Shown here piece after piece: positions 1 to 10,807 of a DNA stretch of 58,418 nt (the first letter of the stretch is position 1; each line of letters opens with the position of its first letter). Source of the DNA: Chromatiaceae bacterium. GTDB lineage: Bacteria; Pseudomonadota; Gammaproteobacteria; Chromatiales; Chromatiaceae. The translations under genes were made by a program, and so were the position numbers. Below the pieces are notes generated by a model that was not told the origin of the DNA, made no database searches, and saw only the letters and a program-made list of their open reading frames with translations. Where the stretch lies: assembly GCA_007693535.1 (NCBI GenBank), contig REDK01000159.1:76047-134464 (forward strand). The letters run 5' to 3'.

Positions 1-132
1 CAGGGCACCAATGCCGCCGCCGGCCTGGCCCTGCTGGCCCAGAGTGGCCTGGCCATCGAGACCGCGACCGGCCTGGACGAGGCCGCCGACAAGGTGGTGG
101 CCGCCGCGGCGCGGCAGGAGGGACAGCGATGA
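1..132 (+). CDS. sucC: Succinyl-CoA synthetase beta subunit, C-terminal end (partial)
   Basis: The frame open from base 1 encodes the last 43 residues of an ATP-grasp succinate-CoA ligase beta subunit; the terminal pattern ([17 protein letters not shown], then a [13 protein letters not shown] helix) matches the SucC C terminus. The rest of the gene lies outside the window. The stop TGA (130-132) overlaps the ATG of sucD (129-131) in an ATGA arrangement, so the two subunits are translationally coupled as expected for the alpha/beta heteromer of the TCA cycle enzyme. A closely related ligase (malate-CoA ligase, MtkA) cannot be excluded from so short a piece. Confidence 0.85.
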   Translation, partial: QGTNAAAGLALLAQSGLAIETATGLDEAADKVVAAAARQEGQR

Positions 133-998
133 GCGTGTTGGTCGACGCCAGCACCCGCGTCATCTGTCAGGGCTTCACCGGTCGCCAGGGCAGCTTCCAC
201 AGCGAGCAGGCCCTGGCCTATGGCACCCGGCTAGTCGGTGGGGTCACCCCGGGCAAGGGCGGACAGCGTCATCTGGGCCTGCCGGTGTTCGACACCGTGC
301 ATGCCGCGGTGCACGCCACCGGGGCCGACGCCAGCATGATCTACGTCCCGGCCGCCCACGCGGCGGATGCCATCCTGGAGGCGGCCGATGCCGGCATCCG
401 GGTCATCGTCTGCATCAGCGAGGGCATCCCGGTGCTGGACATGCTGCGGGTCAAGGCGACCCTGGCCGGCACCGAGGCGGTGCTGATCGGCCCCAACTGC
501 CCCGGCATCATCACCCCGGGCGCCTGCAAGATCGGCATCATGCCGGGGGCGATCCACCGCCCGGGCCGCATCGGGATCGTCTCGCGCTCCGGGACCCTCA
601 CCTATGAGGCGGTCGCCCAGACCACGGCTGAGGGCCTGGGCCAGAGCACCTGCATCGGCATCGGCGGCGATCCGATCCAGGGCCTGGATTTCGTCGATTG
701 CCTTGCATTATTCGAGCGCGACCGCGATACCGATGCCGTCGTGCTGGTCGGCGAGATCGGCGGCAGCGCCGAAGAGGACGCCGCCGCCTGCATCCGCGCG
801 CACATGACCAAGCCGGTGGTGGCCTATATCGCCGGGGTCACCGCCCCGCCCGGCAAGCGCATGGGCCATGCTGGGGCGATCATCACCGGCGGGGCTGGCA
901 GCGCCGAGGGCAAGTACCGGGCACTGGAGGCGGCGGGGGTCGTCACGGTGCGCTCGCCGGCCCACTTGGGGGCGACGGTGGCGGCATTGCTGGGCTGA
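129..998 (+). CDS. sucD: Succinyl-CoA synthetase alpha subunit
   Basis: 289 aa, the usual length of the alpha subunit, which binds CoA and carries the phosphohistidine intermediate in interconversion of succinyl-CoA and succinate with NDP phosphorylation. An N-terminal CoA-binding Rossmann domain (residues about 5-100, [11 protein letters not shown]) is followed by the ligase domain; GPNCPG lies near 121-126 and the active-site histidine is H247 in [10 protein letters not shown]. The gene overlaps the end of sucC by 4 nt. The next gene, glnB, is 200 bp downstream and probably has its own promoter. MtkB is the nearest alternative. Confidence 0.95.
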   Translation: MSVLVDASTRVICQGFTGRQGSFHSEQALAYGTRLVGGVTPGKGGQRHLGLPVFDTVHAAVHATGADASMIYVPAAHAADAILEAADAGIRVIVCISEGIPVLDMLRVKATLAGTEAVLIGPNCPGIITPGACKIGIMPGAIHRPGRIGIVSRSGTLTYEAVAQTTAEGLGQSTCIGIGGDPIQGLDFVDCLALFERDRDTDAVVLVGEIGGSAEEDAAACIRAHMTKPVVAYIAGVTAPPGKRMGHAGAIITGGAGSAEGKYRALEAAGVVTVRSPAHLGATVAALLG

Positions 999-1107
999 AA
1001 GCTTGGGGGGAGATCATCCGGCTGCGGGCAGCCCACCGCCCGCGCCCGGCCACCAAGGCGCCCCCGGGCGTGGAAACCGTGCGCAAACCGGCCAGCAAGC
1101 AGGCTAG

Positions 1108-1539
<432 letters not shown>

Positions 1540-1748
1540 GCCACGCTGACCCGAGCCGTCCCGATCCGCACCGTTCTGAACCGTCGCGAACCGCACCGCC
1601 CGATCGGCACCGGGGCCGATCCGCACCATGGTTGGTGGTCGGCGCGGCCAGGGGCCGGTCGGCGTGGCCGGCGGCGCGATGCCAATCAGGAACCCGGGCG
1701 GTCTGCGCGCCACTGGCCGTTGACGATCATCAGCGGCTGCCGATGCCG

Positions 1749-2618
1749 TCAGTTACGATCGAAGCCCAGATAATCCCAGACGCGGCGACCCAGGGTGATC
1801 TCGCCGGGCGGCGGGCCGTCGTCGATAAAGCGGCCCGCCTCGCGGTTCATGACCAGAACCCGCCGGGCATCGGCGGCGAGCTGGTCCTTGCCCAGGCGCT
1901 GATAGGCCGCGATCATGACCTCCAGGGCATCCTCCACCGCGGCAGTCCGCTGGTAACGTTCCACCACGTATTGGGCGCGGTTGGCGGCAGCGATATAGGC
2001 CCCCCGGCGGAGATAGTATTGCGCCACATTGACCTCGTGGCGGGCCAGATTGTTACGCAGATAGAGCATGCGCTGGCGGGCATCCTCGGCATAGCGGCTG
2101 TCCGGAAACCGGCGTACCAGCTCAGCGAAATCCTCGAAGGCATCCATGGCCGAGCCGGGATCGCGCTGGGAGGCATCCACCGGGATTAGCCGATCGAGAA
2201 AGCCGACGCTGCGGTTGTAGTTGACCACGCCCTTCAGATAGTAGGCATAATCGACAAATGGGTTCTGCGGATAGAGCTTGATGAAGCGGTCGGCGGCGGC
2301 TAGCGCCTCTTCGGGCTGATCGGCCCGATAATGGGCATAGGCGAGATCCAGTTGCGCCTGCATTGCATAGCGACCGAACGGATAGCGTGCCTCGATCTTG
2401 CGATAGAGTTCGATGGCGCGGGTGTAATTGCCGGCCCCGAGTTCCCGCGACGCGCGACTGTAGAGTTCCTCGGCGCTCCAGCCCTCGGTCTCGTCAAACT
2501 CCTTACCAAAGATGCCACAGCCACCGAGCAGGCTCAGCACCAGCGTCAGCACGAGCAACCGCACCCATGCCGGTCTCAGCCCGGGCTGCCCCTGACCATC
2601 CACTATCAGTGATTTCAT
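1749..2618 (-). CDS. bamD: Outer membrane assembly lipoprotein BamD
   Basis: 289 aa. BamD is the essential lipoprotein of the BAM complex that inserts beta-barrel proteins in the outer membrane. The sequence shows a signal peptide (residues about 18-33) with lipobox LLGGC and lipidated C34, then TPR-like repeats beginning WSAEELYSRASRELGAGNY and including the conserved YPFG and PFVDYAYYLKG stretches. The frame stays open 253 codons further upstream, but that extension would overlap rluD on the other strand; the ATG at 2618 gives the family length and puts the signal peptide at the N terminus. Divergent from rluD, the usual gammaproteobacterial order. Confidence 0.95.
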   Translation of the reverse strand: MKSLIVDGQGQPGLRPAWVRLLVLTLVLSLLGGCGIFGKEFDETEGWSAEELYSRASRELGAGNYTRAIELYRKIEARYPFGRYAMQAQLDLAYAHYRADQPEEALAAADRFIKLYPQNPFVDYAYYLKGVVNYNRSVGFLDRLIPVDASQRDPGSAMDAFEDFAELVRRFPDSRYAEDARQRMLYLRNNLARHEVNVAQYYLRRGAYIAAANRAQYVVERYQRTAAVEDALEVMIAAYQRLGKDQLAADARRVLVMNREAGRFIDDGPPPGEITLGRRVWDYLGFDRN

Positions 2619-2860
2619 AAGCTTCAGGCCGCTATCGCGGCAATGACCTGGGGGCGCTGCCCCGTTGTGAGACCGCTGATCGAGCCTTGCGAAACCGAGG
2701 CAGCAAGGCGTCGCCGGACGCGGATTGCAGGTGCTGCCCTGGGCAGTGATCCGAGCGGTGATCTGGGCACCGGCCAGTGATTCCGGCCAGCGGACCCGAC
2801 GCCGATCGCGCCACGACTGGTTGTCCCTGCAGATTCGACCCGCCAGTATAGCCGAACTGC

Positions 2861-3853
2861 ATGACCATCCAAGATGCACCCACCGCCGACGCCGACTCTG
2901 CCCGAGATCGACAGTTACAGCTATCGCCAGCCCAGGCCGGCCGCCGGCTCGACCAAGTCCTGGCCGAATTGCTGCCGGACTACTCCCGTAGCCGTCTGCA
3001 GGACTGGATTGGCCGTGGCCGCGTGCTGCTCGACGGACAGCCAGCGCGCGCCCGCGATCGCATCCGCGGTACCGAGCGCGTGCTGGTCCGACCGGAGTTT
3101 CCGCCCACCGACGACTGTCACCCGCAACCCATCCCACTGCGGCTGGTATTCGCCGACCCGCATCTGCTGGTGATCGACAAACCGGCCGGTCTGGTGGTGC
3201 ATCCCGCCGCTGGCCATCCCGATGGCACCCTGCAGAACGCCCTGCTTCATCATGACCCGACCCTCGCCGCCCTGCCCCGCTGTGGCATCGTGCATCGGCT
3301 GGACAAGGACACCAGCGGCCTGCTGGTCGTGGCCCGTACCCCGCTGGCCCATCGCATCCTGGTGGCACAACTGGCATCCCACCAGGTCCGGCGCGAATAC
3401 CGGGCGCTGGTGATCGGGGAGCCGCTGGGCGGCGGCCGCATCGACGCCCCGATTGGGCGCCATCCCAACCGCCGGACCGCGATGGCGGTGGTCGCCAGCG
3501 GTCGCCCGGCCCGGACCGACTATCGTGTCCTGGCCCGCTATCGGGGCCACAGCCTGCTGGCGGTGAGCCTACACACCGGGCGCACCCATCAGATCCGAGT
3601 GCACATGGCGCACTGCCGCCTGCCGCTGGTGGGCGATCCGCTCTACGGGGTCAGGCCTCGGCCCCCCGCAGCGGCCGACCCGAGATTGGTCGCGGCCCTG
3701 CAGCGGTTTCCGCGGCAGGCCCTGCATGCACAGCGCCTGGCCTTGCAACACCCGGCCAGCGGTGCCGCGCTGGACTGGGAGATCCCGCTGGCAGCGGACC
3801 TCGCCCACCTGCTCACCCTGCTGGAGGCCGATCTTGTCGCTCACGATCATTGA
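2861..3853 (+). CDS. rluD: 23S rRNA pseudouridine synthase RluD
   Basis: 330 aa. Makes pseudouridines 1911/1915/1917 in helix 69 of 23S rRNA in E. coli. An N-terminal S4 RNA-binding domain (about residues 26-75, GRRLDQVLAELLPDYSRSRL) is followed by the RluA-type catalytic domain with HRLDKDTSGL; the catalytic aspartate is D148. RTHQIRVHMAH marks the C-terminal conserved segment. The N terminus is about 15 residues longer than usual, so a later start is possible. It is divergent from bamD across a 242-bp gap and its last 20 nt overlap pgeF. Confidence 0.95.
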   Translation: MTIQDAPTADADSARDRQLQLSPAQAGRRLDQVLAELLPDYSRSRLQDWIGRGRVLLDGQPARARDRIRGTERVLVRPEFPPTDDCHPQPIPLRLVFADPHLLVIDKPAGLVVHPAAGHPDGTLQNALLHHDPTLAALPRCGIVHRLDKDTSGLLVVARTPLAHRILVAQLASHQVRREYRALVIGEPLGGGRIDAPIGRHPNRRTAMAVVASGRPARTDYRVLARYRGHSLLAVSLHTGRTHQIRVHMAHCRLPLVGDPLYGVRPRPPAAADPRLVAALQRFPRQALHAQRLALQHPASGAALDWEIPLAADLAHLLTLLEADLVAHDH

Positions 3854-4661
3854 ACCGGACTGGCCCGCGGCGGCCCCCAACATCACGGCGAACCATTCCC
3901 GCACGGAACCGGACTCGGTCGCGGCCCGCGCTCGGGTCCGGGCCCTGACCAGCACCCGCGGCGGTGGTCTCAGCCGCGGCCCCTATGCCAGCCTCAATCT
4001 GGCCAACCACGTGGGCGATGACCCGGCGCTGGTCGCAGGCAACCGCGACCTGCTGCAAAGCGCGCTGGAACTGCCATCTGCCCCCCGGTGGCTGAACCAG
4101 GTGCATGGTTGCGCTGTCTGCACAGCGGAGACGGTGAGCGTGCAGGCGCCCTTACCCACCGCCGATGCCGTGCTGACGTCGCGACCAGGGATCGTCTGCG
4201 GCGTGCTCACCGCTGACTGCCTGCCAATCCTGCTGCGCGATGTCGGCGGCACCCTGGTGGCCGCAGTCCATGCCGGCTGGCGTGGGCTGTTGCATGGGGT
4301 GATCGAGGCCACCCTGGCGCAGATCCGGGCGCGCAGGGCGGAGCAAGAGCGGGCAACATTGGATCTGCTCGCCTGGCTGGGACCGGCCATCGGCCCGGAT
4401 GCGTTCGAGGTGGGGGGAGAGGTCCGCAGCGCCTTCGTGCAGCAACACGCCGACGCCGCCGAGCATTTCCGACCTGGCCGCGACGGACGCTGGCTGGCCG
4501 ACCTTTATGGCCTGGCGCGCGCACAGCTCGCCCGCCAAGGGGTGCTCCGGGTCAGCGGGGGTGGCTACTGTACCTTGAGCGATAGCTGCCGGTTTTTTTC
4601 CTACCGGCGCGACGGCAACACCGGCCGGATGGCGACGCTGATCTGGATCGAGCCGATCTGA
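3834..4661 (+). CDS. pgeF: Peptidoglycan editing factor / purine nucleoside phosphorylase (YfiH family)
   Basis: 275 aa Cu-oxidase_4 (DUF152) protein. Members remove misincorporated amino acids from UDP-MurNAc or act as purine nucleoside phosphorylase/adenosine deaminase. The metal triad is present as H91 (NQVHG), C129 (TADCLP) and H146 (AVHAGWRG), at spacing like that of E. coli YfiH. The longest frame starts at 3726 inside rluD; the better start is TTG 3834, preceded by GGAGG at 3823-3827 with 6 nt spacing and giving the family N terminus (MSLTIIEPDWP). It overlaps the rluD end by 20 nt, so the pair is coupled. Confidence 0.9.
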   Translation: MSLTIIEPDWPAAAPNITANHSRTEPDSVAARARVRALTSTRGGGLSRGPYASLNLANHVGDDPALVAGNRDLLQSALELPSAPRWLNQVHGCAVCTAETVSVQAPLPTADAVLTSRPGIVCGVLTADCLPILLRDVGGTLVAAVHAGWRGLLHGVIEATLAQIRARRAEQERATLDLLAWLGPAIGPDAFEVGGEVRSAFVQQHADAAEHFRPGRDGRWLADLYGLARAQLARQGVLRVSGGGYCTLSDSCRFFSYRRDGNTGRMATLIWIEPI

Positions 4662-4796
4662 ACTAGCGCGCGCGCACGTGACCCACGACCCAAGCGTGGC
4701 CACCCCGCCTTGCACTCCGATGTCCTTCCGCTAACTCGTTGAAACAGGTGACTGGGATCGCTACCCTTCCGGCATCGACCAGCGTCAGAGCAAGCC

Positions 4797-6965
4797 ATGA
4801 TCAAGTCCATTTTCCCGTCGTTCCTTCGCCGCGACCACCAGGCTGGCCGGCCACGCCTCACTCGGCCGGCCCGTTCGGCCCTCCTGGCATTGCTGCTGAC
4901 CGGACTGGCCGGGCTCGCCGCTGGCAACACCACCGACGTTGGGCTCGCGGACCTGTTTCCGAACGAGCGACAAGCGCGCACCACGGTAGTCATCAATAAG
5001 GCGCTGGAGCGCTTTCATTATCGCCCATTCAAGCTCGACGGCGACTTTGCGGGGTCGGTACTGACCAGTTACCTGGAAGACCTGGATCCGGGTAAGCTGT
5101 TCTTCCTAGCACGCGACGTGGATCGCTTCTCCCGCGGCAACCGCCTCGATGCGGATCTTGGTAGAGGCAAGCTGGATACCCCCTTCGATATCTTTAGAAT
5201 CTACCGCATGCGCGTGGATACGCGGATCGCCCACGCACTATCCATCCTCGATCAGCGTTTCGATTTCGAGCGGCCCGAGACCTATCTGTTCGATCGCAAG
5301 CAGGCAAGCTGGGCAGCGACCGAGGCCCAACTCGACGAGACCTGGCGCCAGCGTATCAAGAACGACTTTCTGCTGCTGCGTCTGGCCAAGAAGGACGATG
5401 ACGCCATCCGCGAGCAATTACGCAACCGTTACGAGGGTATCGCCCGGCGCGTCCATCAGTTCACCGCCGATGATGTCTTTCAGACCTTCGTCAATGCCTT
5501 CACCCGCACGCTGGAACCACACACCAGCTACATGTCGCCGAGCACCTCGGAGAACTTCGATATCAGCATGCGGCTGTCGCTGGAAGGGATCGGCGCCGTG
5601 TTGCGAGCCGACAACGAGTTCACTGTGATCCAGCGCACCATCCCCGGCGGCCCGGCCCGGCAATCCGGACAAATCGGCACCGGTGACCGGATCGTGGGCG
5701 TGGCTCAGGGTCTCGATGGCGCGATGGAGGATGTGGTCGGCTGGCGCCTGCAGGACGTCGTCGAGCAGATTCGCGGCCCGAAGGGATCGGTGGTCAGGCT
5801 GCAGGTGATTCCTAAGGCCGAGGCGGCTGGCGGACGGATGCGGGAGGTCACGCTGGTCCGCAACGAAATCAAACTCGAGGACCAGGCCGCCAAGAGTTTC
5901 GTCATCGAAGGCCCGGACAACGCACCTAAGCTGAGCATCGGCGTCATCGAGATCCCGGCCTTCTATCGGGATTTCCGTGCCGAATCCGAGGGCAGAAAGG
6001 ACTTCCGCAGCACCACGCGCGACGTCCGCCGGCTGGTTGCAGAGTTACAGCGTGAAGGCGTCAATGGCCTCATCATCGATCTGCGTGGCAATGGCGGCGG
6101 CTCGCTGGCCGAGGCCACCTCTTTGACCGGCTTGTTCATCGACGACGGCCCGGTGGTCCAAGTCAAGGACTCATTCGGCAAGGTCGAGGTCGAGGTGGAC
6201 CCCGAGCCGGGCATGGCCTACACCGGTCCGCTGGCGGTGCTAGTGGATCGCAACAGCGCCTCGGCCTCGGAAATCTTTGCGGGCGCGATCCAGGATTACG
6301 GGCGCGGCGTCATCATCGGCGAGGCCACCTTCGGCAAGGGAACCGTGCAGACCTTGATCGATCTAGACCGCTTCGTCCCCGGAGATGACAGCAGCCTAGG
6401 GCGGCTGCGCCTGACCATGGCCGAGTTCTATCGCATCAGCGGCGGCAGCACCCAGTTGCGGGGCGTGGAGCCGGATGTGCGGTTCGATTTCGGTCTCGAC
6501 GGGATCGACTTCGGCGAGCGATCCCTGAGTAATGCGTTACCCTGGAGCAGCATCCGCCCGGCCAGTTTCGTGCGCCATGGCGGGCTCGACCTGGCCGGGC
6601 TGCAGCGGCGCTCGAATCAGCGCGTCGCCAACGACGACGGCTTCCGCCTGCTGACGGCCCAGGGTCGCATACTGAGCGAGATCGACGGGCAGAAGACCGT
6701 CTCGCTGCGCGAGAGCGAACGGCGGGCCGAATCCGAGCGGCGCGACCGCGTCCTCAAAGACGAAAAGGCGCGCTTCCTGCGCACGCGCGGTGTGGAGCCC
6801 GTGGACGAGGAGGCCGACGACGTCGACGAGGAGGCCCTGGAGGCGCAGCAGCGGATCATCGACCGCATCCAGACCAAAGAGGCGGCCCGCATCCTGGCCG
6901 ACCTGATCAGCGATAGGGATGACCCGGCCCGCCCGCGGGCGGCGATGAGCGACGCGCCGCGGTGA
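4797..6965 (+). CDS. prc: Carboxy-terminal processing (tail-specific) protease Prc
   Basis: 722 aa periplasmic S41A protease that degrades proteins with nonpolar C termini and in E. coli processes PBP3 and trims MepS. After a signal/anchor segment (about residues 27-43) come the Tsp N-terminal helical domain, a PDZ domain (about 260-345, GIGAVLRADNEFTVIQ...GDRIVGV), the protease domain with the Ser-Lys dyad S489 (SASASEIF) and K514 (FGKGTVQ), and a C-terminal DUF3340-type region. Its stop overlaps the GTG of gshA by 4 nt (GTGA). Confidence 0.93.
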   Translation: MIKSIFPSFLRRDHQAGRPRLTRPARSALLALLLTGLAGLAAGNTTDVGLADLFPNERQARTTVVINKALERFHYRPFKLDGDFAGSVLTSYLEDLDPGKLFFLARDVDRFSRGNRLDADLGRGKLDTPFDIFRIYRMRVDTRIAHALSILDQRFDFERPETYLFDRKQASWAATEAQLDETWRQRIKNDFLLLRLAKKDDDAIREQLRNRYEGIARRVHQFTADDVFQTFVNAFTRTLEPHTSYMSPSTSENFDISMRLSLEGIGAVLRADNEFTVIQRTIPGGPARQSGQIGTGDRIVGVAQGLDGAMEDVVGWRLQDVVEQIRGPKGSVVRLQVIPKAEAAGGRMREVTLVRNEIKLEDQAAKSFVIEGPDNAPKLSIGVIEIPAFYRDFRAESEGRKDFRSTTRDVRRLVAELQREGVNGLIIDLRGNGGGSLAEATSLTGLFIDDGPVVQVKDSFGKVEVEVDPEPGMAYTGPLAVLVDRNSASASEIFAGAIQDYGRGVIIGEATFGKGTVQTLIDLDRFVPGDDSSLGRLRLTMAEFYRISGGSTQLRGVEPDVRFDFGLDGIDFGERSLSNALPWSSIRPASFVRHGGLDLAGLQRRSNQRVANDDGFRLLTAQGRILSEIDGQKTVSLRESERRAESERRDRVLKDEKARFLRTRGVEPVDEEADDVDEEALEAQQRIIDRIQTKEAARILADLISDRDDPARPRAAMSDAPR

Positions 6966-8653
6966 GTGGCACCGCCTCCCCCCTGGCGGTACCGGCGCAC
7001 TCCTACCACGCCCTCGCCGCCTCCGCGCTGCGGCCACTGCTGGCAGCAAGCCGGATGGGGCTCGAACGCGAGGCGCTGCGGGTTGCCCCCGATGGGGGCA
7101 TCGCCCGCACCCCGCATCCACCCGCACTGGGCGCGGCGCTGACCCACCCGCACATCACCACCGACTTCTCCGAGGCACTGCTGGAGCTAGTCACGCCAGC
7201 CCTGCACGACCCCGCAGCCGTGCTCGCCTTCCTGAGCGATCTGCACCTGTTCGTCTATCGCCACATCGCCGATGAACTCCTCTGGGCGAGCAGCATGCCC
7301 TGCGTGCTCGGGGGCGGCGCCGGGATCCCCCTGGCCCAGTATGGTTCCTCCAATGCCGGCCAGATGAAGACCGTCTATCGGCGCGGTCTCGGTAACCGTT
7401 ATGGTCGGGTCATGCAGGTGATCGCCGGGGTGCACTTCAACTTCTCCCTGGCCGAGGACTTGTGGCAGCAGTGGCCGGCGATCATCGGCACCAGCGGCGA
7501 TCCGATCGCGCTGCGTGCCGACGCCTATATGGGCATGATCCGCAACCTGCAGCGCCTCGGCTGGCTGGTGCCCTATCTGTTCGGCGCCTCGCCAGCGGTC
7601 TGCAAGAGCTTCGTGCAGGATGCGACCAACGACCTGCAATCCTTCGACCGCACCACCTATTACCATCCCTATGCGACCTCGCTGCGGATGGGCGACATCG
7701 GCTATCAGAACCGGCAGGAGGAAGGCACCGGCATCAAGGCCAACTACGACAGCCTCGACGCCTATATCCGCAGCCTCACCTGGGCCATCGAGACGCCCTG
7801 TCCGCATTACGAGGGGATCGGGGTCAAGGTCAATGGCCGCTATGAGCAGCTCAATGACCATGTGCTGCAGATCGAGAACGAGTATTACAGCACCGTGCGG
7901 CCCAAACAGCTCACTGACTGGATGGAACGGCCAACCCTGGCCCTGCGCCGCCGCGGTATCCGCTATGTCGAGCTGCGTTCCGTCGATGTGAATGCGTTCG
8001 AGCCGCTCGGCATCGAGGCCGGACAAATGCGCTTCCTGGCCAGCTTCATGATCTATTGCCTGCTCATCCCCAGCCCCCGCATTGCCGCTCGGGAGCGGCG
8101 CTGGATCGATGCCAACGAGGTGCTGGCCGCTCACCGCGGCCGCGAACCGGGGCTGTGTCTCGAACGGGCAGGCGGCCCGGTGCGGCTGCGCGACTGGGCG
8201 GCCGAAGTGCTGGACGCGATGTGGCCGGTGGCAGAACTGCTGGATGCGGCGCTCGCGGATACGGCCGCGGCCGGTTCGGATGCTGCCGACCCCGCTACCG
8301 GGCAGCGCCTGGATAGACCCCATGTCGCCGCGCTGCGCGCGCAGCAGGAGAAGATCGACGAGCCCGAGGCAACCCCATCGGCGCGGATGCTGGCCGCCAT
8401 GCGCGCGAGCGGCGAGGGCTTTGCCGAGTTCACCAACCGCTTATCCGAGCAACATCGGCGAAAATTTCAGGCCGAGCCCCTGCCCCCCGAGCGCGTGGCC
8501 TGGCTGCACCGACTGGCGGTCAGCTCCCACGACCGTCAGCGAGCGATCGAGGCAGCCGACCAGATCGATTTCGACGAGTTTCTACGCCGTTACTTTGCGC
8601 AGAGCGAGACGCAGCCAGTCCAACTATCTCTCTCGCCGATCGAGTCGGGCTGA
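6962..8653 (+). CDS. gshA: Glutamate-cysteine ligase (type 1)
   Basis: 563 aa; first step of glutathione synthesis, joining glutamate and cysteine with ATP. Family signatures: GLEREALRV near the N terminus (about 32-41), TDFSEALLELVT, the conserved GGAGIPLAQYG/NAGQMKTVYR block, HFNFS, and the YVELRSVDVNAFEP region. Longer than E. coli GshA (518 aa), the excess lying in the C-terminal third. Start is GTG at 6962, overlapping the prc stop by 4 nt. A strong hairpin spans the stop codon. In sulfur-oxidising bacteria glutathione-level thiols may also serve sulfur handling; that is inference. Confidence 0.93.
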   Translation: MSGTASPLAVPAHSYHALAASALRPLLAASRMGLEREALRVAPDGGIARTPHPPALGAALTHPHITTDFSEALLELVTPALHDPAAVLAFLSDLHLFVYRHIADELLWASSMPCVLGGGAGIPLAQYGSSNAGQMKTVYRRGLGNRYGRVMQVIAGVHFNFSLAEDLWQQWPAIIGTSGDPIALRADAYMGMIRNLQRLGWLVPYLFGASPAVCKSFVQDATNDLQSFDRTTYYHPYATSLRMGDIGYQNRQEEGTGIKANYDSLDAYIRSLTWAIETPCPHYEGIGVKVNGRYEQLNDHVLQIENEYYSTVRPKQLTDWMERPTLALRRRGIRYVELRSVDVNAFEPLGIEAGQMRFLASFMIYCLLIPSPRIAARERRWIDANEVLAAHRGREPGLCLERAGGPVRLRDWAAEVLDAMWPVAELLDAALADTAAAGSDAADPATGQRLDRPHVAALRAQQEKIDEPEATPSARMLAAMRASGEGFAEFTNRLSEQHRRKFQAEPLPPERVAWLHRLAVSSHDRQRAIEAADQIDFDEFLRRYFAQSETQPVQLSLSPIESG

Positions 8654-8674
8654 CAGGATTGCGCCTGTCAGCCC
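8647..8674 (+). terminator. 11-bp perfect hairpin at the end of gshA
   Basis: Arms GGGCTGACAGG (8647-8657) and CCTGTCAGCCC (8664-8674) enclose a 6-nt loop and include the gshA stop codon. There is no T-run afterwards, so it may be a weak, Rho-assisted or mRNA-stabilising structure and not a canonical terminator. Confidence 0.5.
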
Positions 8675-8730
8675 TCGCGCAGCACCGGACATAGGGTTTT
8701 CGCTATCCGGCGGTTGAGCCCAGCGGGCTT

Positions 8731-8781
8731 AGGCGATTGCCGGAAACTTTTTATGCCAGATGACGCCGGATTGACGTTCGG
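8731..8781 (+). repeat. Dispersed intergenic repeat A, copy 1
   Basis: The 51-bp segment starting AGGCGATTGCCGGAAACTTT is repeated in the same orientation at 26277-26327 with only about six mismatches by eye; both contain GACGCCGGATT. Both copies sit between convergent genes. It encodes nothing recognisable and may be a REP- or MITE-like element. Confidence 0.7.
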
Positions 8782-8894
8782 CTTCCGTGCCGACCCGATG
8801 CACCCCCTTTCAACCTGTCCGTGCCCGTTGCCGGCAGCGTGCGGGGCGCCCGGCCAGCGACGAGCGGCCGACGTTCTCACGGCTGCGTTCCCAC

Positions 8895-9962
8895 TTAGGC
8901 GTCTGCGGTCTCCATCAGGACGCGCAGCTTGGCGGCGTCCGGCCGTTCGATCACGCCGCGTTCGGTGACGATATAGTCCACCAGGGCCGCCGGGGTCACA
9001 TCGAAGACCGGGTTGTGCGCCTCGATGCCATCCGGGCTCAGGCGCGTACCGGCACAGGCGAGGACCTCTTCCGCGGCGCGCTCCTCGATAGGGATATCGG
9101 CACCACTGGCGACCCCGAGGTCGATGGTCGAGGTCGGCGCGGCGACCATGAAGCGCACGCCGTGATGCCGGGCCAGGACCGCCAGGCCATAGGTACCGAT
9201 CTTGTTGCAGACATCGCCATTGGCGGCGATGCGATCGGCACCGACGATGACCCAGCCAACCTCGCCGCGGGCCATCAGACTGGCCGCTACGCTGTCGGCC
9301 TGCACCGTCACCGGGATGCCGGACTGCTGCAGTTCCCAGGCAGTCAGGCGTGATCCCTGGAGCCAGGGCCGGGTCTCGTCGGCAAAGACCCGGCGCACCT
9401 TGCCCGCCGCATGGGCGCTGCGGACCACCCCAAGCGCGGTCCCATAGCCGCCCGTGGCCAAGGCACCCGCGTTGCAATGGGTGATGATGTCGGTCGGGCC
9501 GTGGATCAGGGCCGCGCCCAGCTCGCCGAGCGCCCGGTTGGCCGCGATGTCTTCGACGTGGATCCGCTCGGCCTCGGCCAGCAGGGCCGGGATCGGATCG
9601 AGTTGGTCCAGGTCGGTCACCAGGCGCCGCATTCGCTCCAACGCCCAGAACAGATTGACCGCGGTCGGACGCGCCGCAGCCAGCAAGTCGATGTCCTCGG
9701 CCAGACCGCGGCGCCACTGCTCGCCGTCGGCGGCATAGCGGGCGCGCGCGCCGAGGACCACACCATAGGCCGCAGCAACCCCGATCGCGGGTGCCCCGCG
9801 CACCACCATGTCCGTGATGGCCTTCGCGGTATCGGCGGCGCTACCGCAAACTACGAAGCGCGCTTCCAGGGGCAACACGCGCTGATCGAGCAGATAAAGC
9901 TTATCTTCGAGCCAGACGATGGCGTTATCGGGATGGATGTCGAGGGACGTCGGCGTTTCCAC
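8895..9962 (-). CDS. mtnA: S-methyl-5-thioribose-1-phosphate isomerase
   Basis: About 355 aa. Converts methylthioribose-1-phosphate to methylthioribulose-1-phosphate in methionine salvage. Motifs: [40 protein letters not shown] with the catalytic Cys, and [19 protein letters not shown] with the catalytic Asp. The frame can be extended to TTG 10022, which would overlap the tmk stop by 4 nt (TTGA), but that site has no ribosome-binding site; GTG 9962 has CAGGG upstream and fits family length. Last gene of the long fatty-acid unit; no other salvage gene is adjacent. Some homologues isomerise ribose-1-phosphate-type sugars. Confidence 0.92.
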   Translation of the reverse strand: METPTSLDIHPDNAIVWLEDKLYLLDQRVLPLEARFVVCGSAADTAKAITDMVVRGAPAIGVAAAYGVVLGARARYAADGEQWRRGLAEDIDLLAAARPTAVNLFWALERMRRLVTDLDQLDPIPALLAEAERIHVEDIAANRALGELGAALIHGPTDIITHCNAGALATGGYGTALGVVRSAHAAGKVRRVFADETRPWLQGSRLTAWELQQSGIPVTVQADSVAASLMARGEVGWVIVGADRIAANGDVCNKIGTYGLAVLARHHGVRFMVAAPTSTIDLGVASGADIPIEERAAEEVLACAGTRLSPDGIEAHNPVFDVTPAALVDYIVTERGVIERPDAAKLRVLMETADA

Positions 9963-10018
9963 GGATTGAACCCTGTTGCAAGATAATAGGCAGAGTCTTG
10001 GACCGGTTGCCGCCGGGC

Positions 10019-10807
<789 letters not shown>

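Noticed and set aside
1540-1748. Degenerate CCGATCCGCACCG-like repetition between glnB and bamD
   Set aside because: Units are irregular and composition-driven; not a defined repeat.
7187-8323. 378-codon open frame on the minus strand opposite gshA
   Set aside because: Antisense shadow of a strongly conserved enzyme gene.
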